Positions 51,110 to 59,360 of a stretch of 64,000 nucleotides of DNA are shown in pieces (positions within the stretch are counted from its first letter, which is position 1; every line of letters begins with the position of its first letter). The notes under the pieces were generated by a model. It had not been told where the DNA came from. It searched no databases and saw only the letters and a program-made list of their open reading frames with translations. The translations under genes were made by a program, and so were the position numbers. Source of the DNA: Microbacterium maritypicum (lineage in GTDB: Bacteria; Actinomycetota; Actinomycetes; Actinomycetales; Microbacteriaceae); the NCBI RefSeq assembly GCF_008868125.1, contig NZ_WAAQ01000001.1, positions 1,550,001 through 1,614,000 on the forward strand, in the 5' to 3' direction.

Positions 51110-52060
51110 ATGGCTGTGGTCACCATCCGCCAGCTGCTCGACAGCGGCGTGCACTTCGGACACCAGACCCGTCGGTGGAACCCGAAGGTCAAGCGCTTCA
51201 TCCTCACGGAGCGCAGCGGCATCCACATCATCGACCTGCAGCAGTCGCTGGGGTACATCGACAAGGCCTACGACTTCGTCAAGGAGACCGTCGCCCACGG
51301 TGGAACGATCCTCTTCGTCGGCACCAAGAAGCAGGCGCAGGAGATCCTCGCAGAGCAGGCGACCCGTGTCGGCCAGCCCTTCGTGAACCAGCGCTGGCTC
51401 GGTGGACTCCTCACCAACTTCCAGACGATCTCCAAGCGTCTCGCTCGCATGAAGGAGCTCGAGGAGCTCGACTACGAGACCCCGGCGAACAGCGGCTTCA
51501 CGAAGAAGGAGCTGCTCCTCAAGAAGCGCGAGCTCGACAAGCTGCACAAGTCGCTCGGCGGTATCCGCAACCTCACGAAGACGCCGTCTGCCATCTGGGT
51601 CGTCGACGCCAAGCGCGAGCACCTCGCCATCGACGAGGCCAAGAAGCTCGGCATCCCGGTGATCGGCATCCTCGACACGAACGCCGACCCGGACGACTTC
51701 CAGTACCCGATCCCCGGCAACGACGACGCGATCCGTTCCGTCTCGCTGCTGACGCGCATCATCGCTGACGCCGCGGCCGAGGGCCTGCAGCAGAAGCACA
51801 ACCCGGAGACGGGTGACGCCGAGCCGCTCGCCGACTGGGAGAAGGAGCTCCTCGAGACTCCTGCCCAGGAGGTTCAGGAGTCCGCTGACGCCGCCGAGGT
51901 CGTCACCGCAGATGACGCTGCCGCCGTCGTCGAGACGCCCGCCGCCGACGAGACCGCTGCCGACGAGGCCGGTGCTGAGGCTCATGACGAGGCGATCGCC
52001 GCCGCTTCCGGTGAGGAGACCGCTGAGGTCGCCGCCGCCGAAGCTGCTGACGCCAAGTAA
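51110..52060 (+). CDS. rpsB: 30S ribosomal protein uS2
   Basis: 316-aa small-subunit protein. The conserved core spans about 230 residues: [49 protein letters not shown], and [20 protein letters not shown]. The remaining 80 residues are an acidic Ala/Glu/Asp tail common in Actinobacteria. AAGGAGA precedes the ATG. The long leader may mediate autoregulation, as known for rpsB in other bacteria. tsf follows after 42 nt. Confidence 0.97.
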   Translation: MAVVTIRQLLDSGVHFGHQTRRWNPKVKRFILTERSGIHIIDLQQSLGYIDKAYDFVKETVAHGGTILFVGTKKQAQEILAEQATRVGQPFVNQRWLGGLLTNFQTISKRLARMKELEELDYETPANSGFTKKELLLKKRELDKLHKSLGGIRNLTKTPSAIWVVDAKREHLAIDEAKKLGIPVIGILDTNADPDDFQYPIPGNDDAIRSVSLLTRIIADAAAEGLQQKHNPETGDAEPLADWEKELLETPAQEVQESADAAEVVTADDAAAVVETPAADETAADEAGAEAHDEAIAAASGEETAEVAAAEAADAK

Positions 52061-52102
52061 TCCCCTCGTACACACACCTAACGAAGCAAGGAGCCACCAC
52101 AC

Positions 52103-52930
52103 ATGGCCAACTTCACCATCGCTGACCTCAAGGCGCTGCGTGAGCAGCTCGGCACCGGAATGGTCGACACCAAGAAGGCGCTCGAGGAGGCCGACGGAGA
52201 CGTCGCGAAGGCCACCGAGATCCTGCGTCTCAAGGGTGCGAAGGGCAACGCGAAGCGCGCTGACCGCTCGACCAGCGAGGGACTGATCGTCGCTCGTGAG
52301 CAGGATGGCGCTGTGACGCTCATCGAGCTCGCATGCGAGACCGACTTCGTCGCCAAGAACGAGCGTTTCATTGCGCTGGCCGACAAGGTCGCCGACGCCG
52401 CAGCAGCAGTGAAGGCCGACTCGGTCGACGCTGCCCTCGCCGCGACCGCTGGCGACAAGAGCGTCGAGCAGGTCATCTCGGAAGAGGCTGCGATCATCGG
52501 CGAGAAGGTCGAGCTGCGCCGGGTGCGCACGATCACCGGCGACAAGGTCGAGGTCTACCTGCACCGCACGAGCAAGGACCTGCCGCCGCAGATCGGCGTC
52601 GTCGTCGCCTACTCGGGTGACGACGCGGAGACTGCGCGCAGCATCGCCCAGCACATCTCGTTCGCCAACCCGTCCTACCTGTCGCGTGAGGACGTTCCTG
52701 CCGACGCGGTCGAGAAGGAGCGCGAGATCGTCACCGAGATCTCTCGCAACGAGGGCAAGCCGGAAGCGGCTCTCCCGAAGATCGTCGAGGGCCGCGTCTC
52801 TGCGTTCATCAAGCAGGTCGCCCTGCTCGAGCAGGACTACGCCAAGGACAACAAGCTCTCTGTCGCCCAGGTGGCGAAGGACGCCGGTATCACCGTGACG
52901 GACTTCGCGCGCTTCAAGGTCGGCGCGTAG
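52103..52930 (+). CDS. tsf: Elongation factor Ts
   Basis: Nucleotide exchange factor for EF-Tu. The 275-aa protein shows the signatures [22 protein letters not shown] (N-terminal domain; LRxxTGAGMMDCKKAL equivalent) and [15 protein letters not shown], and ends in the standard C-terminal helix. AGGAG lies before the ATG. It is co-transcribed with rpsB and followed by a strong terminator. pyrH is transcribed from its own promoter just beyond. Confidence 0.97.
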   Translation: MANFTIADLKALREQLGTGMVDTKKALEEADGDVAKATEILRLKGAKGNAKRADRSTSEGLIVAREQDGAVTLIELACETDFVAKNERFIALADKVADAAAAVKADSVDAALAATAGDKSVEQVISEEAAIIGEKVELRRVRTITGDKVEVYLHRTSKDLPPQIGVVVAYSGDDAETARSIAQHISFANPSYLSREDVPADAVEKEREIVTEISRNEGKPEAALPKIVEGRVSAFIKQVALLEQDYAKDNKLSVAQVAKDAGITVTDFARFKVGA

Positions 52931-52937
52931 CAACGTC

Positions 52938-52972
52938 GAAGGGGTTCGGATCGCGAAGATCCGAACCCCTTC
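52938..52972 (+). terminator. Terminator after rpsB-tsf
   Basis: GAAGGGGTTCGGATC (52938-52952) pairs with GATCCGAACCCCTTC (52958-52972) over 15 bp with a 5-nt loop. A short T-rich stretch follows. Confidence 0.85.
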
Positions 52973-52990
52973 TTCATGCCCACAAGGCAC

Positions 52991-52996
52991 TATCTT
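52991..52996 (+). promoter_or_regulatory. -10 box of pyrH
   Basis: TATCTT lies 28 nt before the pyrH ATG. The leader contains GAGAGG as a Shine-Dalgarno. It begins only about 20 bp past the tsf terminator. Confidence 0.5.
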
Positions 52997-53024
52997 GAAT
53001 CGGGACGAGAGGACACACCCACCC

Positions 53025-53741
53025 ATGACTGAACGCACCGGACGCCGCCGCGTCCTTCTCAAGCTCTCCGGAGAGGCATTCGGAGCGGGGCAGCTGGGCG
53101 TCAGCCCCGATGTGGTGTCCCAGATCGCGCGCGACATCGCGGCCGCCGTCGACCGCGTCGAGGTCGCGATCGTCGTCGGTGGGGGCAACTTCTTCCGCGG
53201 AGCCGAGCTGAGCCAGCGCGGTATGGACCGCGGACGCGCCGACTACATGGGCATGCTGGGCACGGTCATGAACGCCCTCGCGCTGCAGGACTTCCTGGAG
53301 CAGGCCGGAGCCGCCACCCGCGTGCAGTCGGCGATCTCGATGACGCAGGTCGCCGAGCCGTACATTCCGCGTCGCGCCGAACGCCACCTCGAGAAGGGCC
53401 GCGTCGTCATCTTCGGTGCCGGTGCAGGCCTCCCGTACTTCTCCACCGACACCGTCGCCGCGCAGCGCGCGCTCGAGATCGGTGCGGACGAGGTGCTCGT
53501 CGCCAAGAACGGCGTCGACGCGATCTACACCGCCGACCCGAACAAGCACGCCGACGCGGAGCGCATCGAGCGCGTGACCTATCGCGACGCCCTGCAGCGC
53601 GGTCTCAAGGTCGTCGACTCCACGGCGTTCAGCCTGTGCATGGACAACAGCATGGACATGCGGGTGTTCGGCATGGAGCCGGCGGGCAATGTGACCCGTG
53701 CGCTTCTCGGCGAGCCGATCGGAACCCTCGTCACCGCCTGA
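53025..53741 (+). CDS. pyrH: Uridylate kinase
   Basis: Converts UMP to UDP; a hexameric amino-acid-kinase-fold enzyme. The 238-aa protein shows [51 protein letters not shown] and [20 protein letters not shown], all diagnostic. I use ATG 53025 with an upstream GAGAGG; the ORF start at 52995 would include the leader. frr follows with its own -10 box, so pyrH and frr are adjacent but partly independent. Confidence 0.97.
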   Translation: MTERTGRRRVLLKLSGEAFGAGQLGVSPDVVSQIARDIAAAVDRVEVAIVVGGGNFFRGAELSQRGMDRGRADYMGMLGTVMNALALQDFLEQAGAATRVQSAISMTQVAEPYIPRRAERHLEKGRVVIFGAGAGLPYFSTDTVAAQRALEIGADEVLVAKNGVDAIYTADPNKHADAERIERVTYRDALQRGLKVVDSTAFSLCMDNSMDMRVFGMEPAGNVTRALLGEPIGTLVTA

Positions 53742-53773
53742 GCGTGTGACACGGCGGAGACGACTTCGCCCGA

Positions 53774-53779
53774 TAGAAT
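53774..53779 (+). promoter_or_regulatory. -10 box of frr
   Basis: TAGAAT lies 30 nt upstream of the frr GTG, leaving a short leader with ATAGGAG as ribosome-binding site. Confidence 0.5.
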
Positions 53780-53809
53780 TTGCAGAACACCCCGACGATA
53801 GGAGTCACC

Positions 53810-54364
53810 GTGATCGCGGACGTCCTCGCTGAAACCACCACTCGTATGAACCGGGCGGTCGAAGCTGCCAAGGAGGACTTCTCCACGGTGCGCACCGGTC
53901 GTGCGAACCCGCAGATGTTCCAGAAGGTCCTCGTGGACTACTACGGCACTCCCACCCCGATCGCGCAGCTCGCTTCACTGGCGAACCAGGAGGCACGCAC
54001 GCTCATCATCACGCCGTACGACAAGTCGGCGCTGAAGGCGATCGAGCAGGCCATCCGCGATATGCCGAACCTCGGTGCCAATCCCACGAACGACGGCAAC
54101 CTCGTTCGCGTGACGATGCCGGAGCTCACGGCGGAGCGTCGCAAGGAGTACGTCAAGCTCGTCAAGACCAAGGCCGAGGACGCGAAGGTCCACGTCCGCG
54201 GCATCCGTCGCAAGGCGAAGGACGAGCTGGACGCGCTCAAGAGCGAGCTCGGCGAGGATGAGATCGCGCGCGGCGAGAAGGAGCTCGACGTCCTGACGCG
54301 TCAGCACGTCGATCTCATCGATGACGCGCTGAAGCGCAAAGAGGCAGAACTCCTCGAGGTGTAG
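53810..54364 (+). CDS. frr: Ribosome recycling factor
   Basis: Splits post-termination ribosomes together with EF-G. At 184 aa its length is normal. It shows the family segments [35 protein letters not shown] and the C-terminal [16 protein letters not shown] start at GTG 53810, which is preceded by ATAGGAGTCACC; a TTG at 53780 would lie in the leader. cdsA begins 5 nt after the stop, so frr-cdsA are probably co-transcribed. Confidence 0.97.
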   Translation: MIADVLAETTTRMNRAVEAAKEDFSTVRTGRANPQMFQKVLVDYYGTPTPIAQLASLANQEARTLIITPYDKSALKAIEQAIRDMPNLGANPTNDGNLVRVTMPELTAERRKEYVKLVKTKAEDAKVHVRGIRRKAKDELDALKSELGEDEIARGEKELDVLTRQHVDLIDDALKRKEAELLEV

Positions 54365-54369
54365 TCAGG

Positions 54370-55515
54370 ATGTCTGACGAAACGCGAGATGCCGAGGACG
54401 ACAAGCCGTTCACGCGTCACGACGCGCACGACGGCCTGCCGTCCGACAGCGTCCCGCTCGGGGACGAGGCATTCCCGTCCTTCGACGCCGCCGCCGTTCC
54501 TCCGCGCCCCCCGTTGCCGGTTGCTCCGGATGGGTCCGCAGCGAGTCACGTCGCTCCATTGGACACGGCGGATCACAATGCGATCCGCGAGCAATGGCGT
54601 GCGGCGCGGGATGAGCTGGGCACCCATGTCTCCCACGCGCGCGACCAGCTCGACCAGGCGAACGAACGCATCAAAGAGCGTACGGGGCGGGATCTGATCC
54701 TCGCGATCCTGATCGGTCTCGCGTTCGGCGCTGCGCTGCTCGGATCGCTGCTGTTCCTGAAGGTGCTGTTCGTGCCGTTCGCCCTCGCGGCCGCACTGCT
54801 GGGAGTCTACGAGCTCTCCAGAGCACTGCGGAGCTCCGGCCGGCGGGTGGACGTGGTGCCGCAGCTGATCGCAGCCGCCTTCCTCGTGCTGTCCGCCTAC
54901 TTCGCCGAGCCCTGGCTGTGCTGGGTCATGCTCTTCGTCTCGGTGGCTTTCGTCATCGTCTGGCGCCTCATCGCACAGATGGTCGAGAGGGACGGCCGTA
55001 CCTACGGCGACGTGCTCGCCGACGCGGTGATCAGCGGCTTCGTCCAGGTGTACGTGCCCTTCCTCGCAGGCATCGCGCTCATCCTCCTCAAGCAGGAGGG
55101 TGGACAGTGGTGGGTGCTCGGGTTCATCGCGATCGCCGTCGCCGCCGATACGGGCGCCTATGCTGCGGGCCTGGCGTTCGGACGTCACCCCATGGCACCG
55201 AAGATCAGCCCGAAGAAGACCTGGGAGGGCTTCGGCGGTGCCGTCGTCGCCTCACTCGCGGTGGGTGTGGTGCTGGCGCTCTTCCTCCTGGAGCTGCCGT
55301 GGTGGTGCGGACTGATCTTCGGCGCGTCTATCCTCTTGTCCGCGACGCTCGGAGATCTCGGCGAGTCGATGCTCAAGCGCGACCTCGGCATCAAGGACAT
55401 GAGCTCCTGGCTGCCGGGGCACGGCGGGCTGCTCGACCGTCTCGACAGCATCCTGCCCTCGACGATTCCCGCGCTCTGCCTGTACTTCCTCTTCTCTCCT
55501 TGGGTGGTTCTGTGA
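54370..55515 (+). CDS. cdsA: Phosphatidate cytidylyltransferase
   Basis: Makes CDP-diacylglycerol, the branch point of phospholipid synthesis, from phosphatidate (product of PlsC) and CTP. The 381-aa protein has a hydrophilic N-terminal extension of about 105 residues, absent from most homologues. About eight transmembrane helices follow. The CDP-alcohol signature is near the C-terminus (KKTWEGFGGAVVASLAVGVV, then DLGESMLKRDLGIKDMSSWL and GHGGLLDRLDSI). The stop overlaps the start of the next gene. Confidence 0.95.
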   Translation: MSDETRDAEDDKPFTRHDAHDGLPSDSVPLGDEAFPSFDAAAVPPRPPLPVAPDGSAASHVAPLDTADHNAIREQWRAARDELGTHVSHARDQLDQANERIKERTGRDLILAILIGLAFGAALLGSLLFLKVLFVPFALAAALLGVYELSRALRSSGRRVDVVPQLIAAAFLVLSAYFAEPWLCWVMLFVSVAFVIVWRLIAQMVERDGRTYGDVLADAVISGFVQVYVPFLAGIALILLKQEGGQWWVLGFIAIAVAADTGAYAAGLAFGRHPMAPKISPKKTWEGFGGAVVASLAVGVVLALFLLELPWWCGLIFGASILLSATLGDLGESMLKRDLGIKDMSSWLPGHGGLLDRLDSILPSTIPALCLYFLFSPWVVL

Positions 55516-56093
55516 TGAACGATGACGAGCTCGACGTGCAGACGACACAGGCACCGCCTGCGTTCGCGGTCACTTCCGGACGCGTGCGCGGGTATCACCG
55601 TGCGGCCGTGGACACCTTCCTCTCGTCGGCTCGCCGCGCGTTCGAGACGGGCGGTGATGAGCTCACCGCTGAGGATGTCCGCACCGCGTCGTTCCCCCTC
55701 GTGAAGGGCGGTTACGTGGTCGCCGACGTCGACGCGGCACTGGGCCGGGTCGAGGATGCCTTCGCGGCGCGCGAGCGCGATCGCGTGGTGCGCACGCAGG
55801 GAGCGGGCGCCTGGGTCGAACAGGCCAGAGCAGATGCGCAGGTCATCCTCGACCATCTCGCCCGCCCGCGCCGACACCGCTTCGCTCGGACCGGAGTGCT
55901 CACCTTCGGCTACCGTCTCGACGAAGTCGACCATGTATCGACGCGCATCGTGCGGTACCTCCGCGACGGCGATCCGTTGACGGCCGAGCAGTTGCGCTCG
56001 GCGGCGTTCCGCATGCAGCGCGGCGGGTATCGCGAAGAGCAGGTCGACGCGCTCCTCGACGCGACGATCGACGTGATTCTGGCTGTTCGCTGA
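55515..56093 (+). CDS. DivIVA-domain-like protein
   Basis: 192-aa cytoplasmic protein with two repeats of a motif like RxxGYxxxxVDxFL. The first is SGRVRGYHRAAVDTFLSSAR and KGGYVVADVDAALGRVED. The second is FGYRLDEVDHVSTRIVRYL and RGGYREEQVDALLDATID. This resembles the DivIVA-associated domain that recruits proteins to curved membranes, but it lacks the long coiled coil. Function is unknown. It starts at ATG 55515, overlapping the cdsA stop by one base; GTG 55512 is the alternative. Confidence 0.85.
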   Translation: MNDDELDVQTTQAPPAFAVTSGRVRGYHRAAVDTFLSSARRAFETGGDELTAEDVRTASFPLVKGGYVVADVDAALGRVEDAFAARERDRVVRTQGAGAWVEQARADAQVILDHLARPRRHRFARTGVLTFGYRLDEVDHVSTRIVRYLRDGDPLTAEQLRSAAFRMQRGGYREEQVDALLDATIDVILAVR

Positions 56094-56141
56094 GGTTCCT
56101 GATGGTCGATCCAGGCTCTGTTGCGTAGACTGTCCCTCATC

Positions 56142-56834
56142 GTGAACTCCCGAAACGACATGAATCTCGAAAGAAGCGACCTCTCGCCTGTGCCCGCGGC
56201 GAAGGGTGGCGCCGCGCGCGCGGGTGCTCGACGCCGGTCCCGCAGCCGAGGCGTCGTCAGCGTCGTCAGTGCCCTCGCGGTCGTCGGTTTCGCCGGCGCG
56301 TTGGTCGCACCGACCGGAGTGGCACTTGCCGCACCCGCACCCCAGGAGTCGCCGGATTCGGCGTATTCACTCGCACTCGCCGACACGCAGAACTTGACCG
56401 TCACGGTCGAGGGCGCCGCGATCGCGCCCGTCGTGCGCGGCAGTTTCGAGGTGTACGTCAAGCCGAAGCCCGCTCCGGAACCCACCGTCGCGGCTGCGCC
56501 ACGAGGGGGCTCGTCCGGTGGTTCGTCGGGTGGCTCCCTTCCGCCCTACACCGGCGGCGGAGCCCCTGCGGAGTGGATGGCGGCAGCCGGTATCGCGGAG
56601 AGCGACCGGCAGTATGTCGACTACATCGTCTCGCGGGAGAGCGGTTGGAACCCGAACGCGACGAACAAGTCGTCGGGCGCTTGCGGTCTCGTGCAGGCTC
56701 TTCCCTGCAGCAAGGTGCCAGGCAACGGGTATGACCCGGTCGACAACCTTCGCTGGGCGACCGGATACGCCACCGGACGCTACGGCAGCTGGTCGGGGGC
56801 CTACAACTTCTGGATCAACAACCACTGGTGGTGA
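56142..56834 (+). CDS. Secreted lytic-transglycosylase-fold protein
   Basis: 230-aa exported protein. A basic n-region (ARAGARRRSRSRG) leads into VVSVVSALAVVGFAGALVAP and an AxA-type site (ALAAPAP). A Gly/Ser linker (GGSSGGSSGGS) follows. The C-terminal lysozyme-like domain shows the catalytic glutamate in SRESGWNP (about E166), SSGACGLVQALPCSKV and WSGAYNFWINNHWW. It resembles resuscitation/transglycosylase proteins acting on peptidoglycan. The GTG at 56142 lies 10 nt after TAGACT; ATG 56160 is possible. Confidence 0.88.
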   Translation: MNSRNDMNLERSDLSPVPAAKGGAARAGARRRSRSRGVVSVVSALAVVGFAGALVAPTGVALAAPAPQESPDSAYSLALADTQNLTVTVEGAAIAPVVRGSFEVYVKPKPAPEPTVAAAPRGGSSGGSSGGSLPPYTGGGAPAEWMAAAGIAESDRQYVDYIVSRESGWNPNATNKSSGACGLVQALPCSKVPGNGYDPVDNLRWATGYATGRYGSWSGAYNFWINNHWW

Positions 56835-56843
56835 GCAGGCACG

Positions 56844-57131
56844 ATGCCCCGCTCCCGCAGACGCCCTTCGGCGCGCCCTGAGCCCGAAGACTCCTTCGAT
56901 CGTCTTCTCGCCGGCTGGAAGCGCACGGAGACCCGGCGCGGTGGTGAGTGGACCGTGCAGCCCGTGTCCGCGGCGCAGGCGCAGAAGGAGTACCTCTGCC
57001 CCGGATGCGGGCGGGGGATCGAGGCCGGTACGGCACATCTGGTCACCTGGCGCGCAGACGGGGTGCTCGGTGACGCGGCCGACCTCGCCGCACGTCGGCA
57101 TTGGCACACACACTGTTGGAGACTTGCATGA
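56844..57131 (+). CDS. Small zinc-binding-type protein, unknown function
   Basis: 95-aa basic protein. A putative metal site is formed by EYLCPGCGRGIEAGTAH and RHWHTHCW (about C52, C55, H90, C91). The N-terminus (MPRSRRRPSARPEPEDSFDR) is Arg/Pro-rich and probably disordered. Related proteins are often labelled ATP/GTP-binding, with no motif here to support that. It lies 9 nt after the transglycosylase gene and its stop overlaps the hydrolase start (ATGA), so it is translated with the hydrolase. Confidence 0.8.
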   Translation: MPRSRRRPSARPEPEDSFDRLLAGWKRTETRRGGEWTVQPVSAAQAQKEYLCPGCGRGIEAGTAHLVTWRADGVLGDAADLAARRHWHTHCWRLA

Positions 57132-57850
57132 GCATCGAGATCCGAGGACCGCTGGAGCTGCCGGCGCGACGCGAAGACATCGAGCTGAAGACCGCTGACG
57201 GTCTGACGCTGGTCGGAGAGCTCTCCGTGCCGGAGCACGTACCGCCGACAGCGACCCTCGTGACGCTGCACCCGCTGCCGACGGCCGGTGGCTTCATGGA
57301 CTCGCACATCATCCGCAAGGCCGCCGCTCGCCTCCCAGCGCTCGCGGACCTCGCCGTCCTGCGTTTCAACACACGGGGGACCACATCCCCCCGAGGCACG
57401 AGCGATGGCGCCTTCGACGGCGGGGCTGCCGAGAGGCACGACGTCGCGGCGGCCATGGACTTCGTCCGTGATCGCGCGCTTCCGCGTCCCTGGCTTCTGG
57501 GGTGGTCCTTCGGTACCGAACTCGCACTGAAGTACGGCCGGGACCACGACATCGAGGGGATCATCCTCCTCTCGCCGCCCCTCCACCGCGCGACGCCGGA
57601 GGAGGTCGCCGCCTGGGCGGCGACCGGACTGCCCGTGATCGTCCTGGTGCCGGAGCTGGACGACTACCTGCGCCCGCCAGAGGCTCGGGAACGATTCGCA
57701 GCGATTCCGCACGCCACCCTGATCGCGGTGGATGGCGGGAAGCACCTCTGGGTGGGCGAGACGCAGACGCGGCGAGTGCTCACGGAGATCGTGGCGGCGG
57801 TGAATCCCTCAGCCCTGCCTCTCGCGACGCAGTGGCCGGTCGCCGAGTAG
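57128..57850 (+). CDS. Alpha/beta hydrolase (DUF-type, YqjL/BsdE-like)
   Basis: 240-aa hydrolase. The nucleophile elbow is GWSFGTE with S127, an acidic residue lies in PELDDYL (D178/D179) and the histidine is H206 in GGKHLWVG. HPLPTAGGFMDSHI and LRFNTRGTTSPRG form the oxyanion side and are typical of small serine hydrolases that act on unknown substrates. The ATG overlaps the preceding stop by 4 nt. Enzyme class is safe; substrate is not. Confidence 0.88.
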   Translation: MSIEIRGPLELPARREDIELKTADGLTLVGELSVPEHVPPTATLVTLHPLPTAGGFMDSHIIRKAAARLPALADLAVLRFNTRGTTSPRGTSDGAFDGGAAERHDVAAAMDFVRDRALPRPWLLGWSFGTELALKYGRDHDIEGIILLSPPLHRATPEEVAAWAATGLPVIVLVPELDDYLRPPEARERFAAIPHATLIAVDGGKHLWVGETQTRRVLTEIVAAVNPSALPLATQWPVAE

Positions 57851-57897
57851 GCGTCTCCGACGGTGGGATCTATCGGCGCGCTGAGACCGCGCTCGGC

Positions 57898-57903
57898 TAG
57901 TGT
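57898..57903 (+). promoter_or_regulatory. Leaderless -10-like box before the orphan ORF
   Basis: TAGTGT is 6 nt upstream of the GTG at 57910. Confidence 0.4.
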
Positions 57904-57909
57904 GCTCCC

Positions 57910-58152
57910 GTGATGCGCGGGGGCTCCCTGTTCGTCGCCTACCCCGGCCCGGACGATGCTGATGGGGCCGTAGCGGTGGCAGACGATCACGCTGGCGCTC
58001 CGACCTTGCGTGAAGCGGTGAGTACCGTCGACGCGGGAGCTGGAGGGCTGTGGCTCACGGACTACACGCATCTGACGATGGCCGCTCAGTTCGACGACGA
58101 AGCGCCCACTGCCTCGGATCAGAGCTCGTTCATCCGGGGGATGAGCACCTGA
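57910..58152 (+). CDS. Possible small orphan protein, 80 aa
   Basis: I do not recognise it. The frame reads MMRGGSLFVAYPGPDDADGA and continues acidic, ending SSFIRGMST. Third codon positions are G+C-rich, and the start sits at the leaderless distance from TAGTGT, both arguing for a gene. Against this, no homologue comes to mind, and the last 34 bp overlap the convergent transporter gene. Otherwise this 268-bp interval holds nothing else I can support. Confidence 0.4.
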   Translation: MMRGGSLFVAYPGPDDADGAVAVADDHAGAPTLREAVSTVDAGAGGLWLTDYTHLTMAAQFDDEAPTASDQSSFIRGMST

Positions 58153-59180
58153 CGGTAGATGATCAGGATGCTCGCCGCCACGGGGATCGCGATGAGCGCG
58201 CCCAGCAGCCCCAGGAGGCTTCCTCCGGCGAGGGCGGCGACGACGACGACGGCTCCCGGCACCGAGACGGCACGGCTCATGATGCGTGGGGAGATGATGT
58301 AGGCCTCGATCTGCATGTAGATCAGGTAGTAGATCGCGGCGGCGATGGCCGTCGCCGGCGATCCGAGCCCGGGGATCAAGCAGACGAGCACGATGATCGT
58401 CGAACCCGTCAAGGTTCCGACGAGGGGGATGAGCGAGAAGAAGAACGCGATCACGGCGAGGACGGCCGGGAACGGTGCATCGATGATGGAGAGATAGACC
58501 GCACTCAGCACACCGTTGAGGACGCCCTGCGAGACCTGGCCCATGACGTAGTAGCCCACGGAGTCGGTGATCTGCTCGGACAGATCGATGAAGCGGTCGC
58601 GCTTGGACGCCGGGGCGAGCTGGTAGACGGCTCGCTTGAGGGAGGGCGTCGAGGCCGTCAGGTAGATCGTCAGGATGAGCACGATGAACGCGCCGAACAG
58701 GCCACCGAGCACGGCGCCACTGGCGACGAGCACACCCTGGCCGATGGATCCGCCGATCTCCGCGAGATTGCTCGTCAGCCAGTTGGTGATGTAGGTGAAC
58801 ACGTCATCGACGAGCAAGTTCGGGAAGGCGTCCTGGATCCATTCCTTGAGGTCAGGGATCAGGTTTCCTCGCTGCACGATCGCCGAGATCTGGGCGACCA
58901 ACTGGGAGATCTGATCCACGAGCACCGGCAGCACGATGAGTACGATCCCCGCGAAGACACCGAGTACCGCCAGGATCGTCACGAGGACAGCCGCCCAGCG
59001 CGGAAGCCGTCGACGCTCGAGGAACGATACGAGGGGATCGAGGCCCAGACTCAGGAACAGCGCCGTGCCGAGGTACAGCAGCACGGTGGACAGATTCTCC
59101 ACGCTGTTGATCAGCAGGATGCCCAACCCCACGCCGAGCGTCGCCACCAGGGCGGTGCGGAAGGGATTGTGGATCTTCAT
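58119..59180 (-). CDS. AI-2E family transporter
   Basis: 353-aa membrane protein of the PerM/YtqN group, with about eight helices. Segments include FRTALVATLGVGLGILLINS and AAVLVTILAVLGVFAGIVLI near the N-terminus, and the conserved late PLVGTLTGSTIIVLVCLIP and GALIAIPVAASILIIYRQVL. The family name comes from the E. coli quorum-signal exporter, but most members' substrates (ions, other metabolites) are unknown. The ATG at 59180 gives the standard N-terminus; the open frame upstream to 59267 is not used. Confidence 0.9.
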   Translation of the reverse strand: MKIHNPFRTALVATLGVGLGILLINSVENLSTVLLYLGTALFLSLGLDPLVSFLERRRLPRWAAVLVTILAVLGVFAGIVLIVLPVLVDQISQLVAQISAIVQRGNLIPDLKEWIQDAFPNLLVDDVFTYITNWLTSNLAEIGGSIGQGVLVASGAVLGGLFGAFIVLILTIYLTASTPSLKRAVYQLAPASKRDRFIDLSEQITDSVGYYVMGQVSQGVLNGVLSAVYLSIIDAPFPAVLAVIAFFFSLIPLVGTLTGSTIIVLVCLIPGLGSPATAIAAAIYYLIYMQIEAYIISPRIMSRAVSVPGAVVVVAALAGGSLLGLLGALIAIPVAASILIIYRQVLIPRMNEL

Positions 59181-59360
59181 GTGCAGACTCCTCGTGACGG
59201 CTGCAGCAAGATTATCCAGCCGTCCGGCCCCGGCACCGACGACGTGCCGATCCAGCGGGCACTGCACCTGCTCGTGGGCAACACACAGCTGATTTCGCTA
59301 GTCTGAAATGTCGAGTGTTGCGTCGCAGGCAGGTGCCGGTGATGCGTGAGGAGACTATTC

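Noticed and set aside
50432..53188. Minus-strand open frame of 918 codons
   Set aside because: Antisense to rpsB and tsf, with no recognisable domain; a by-product of strong codon bias.
57664..58071. Minus-strand 135-aa frame
   Set aside because: Mostly antisense to the alpha/beta hydrolase, with no initiation signal and low-complexity product.
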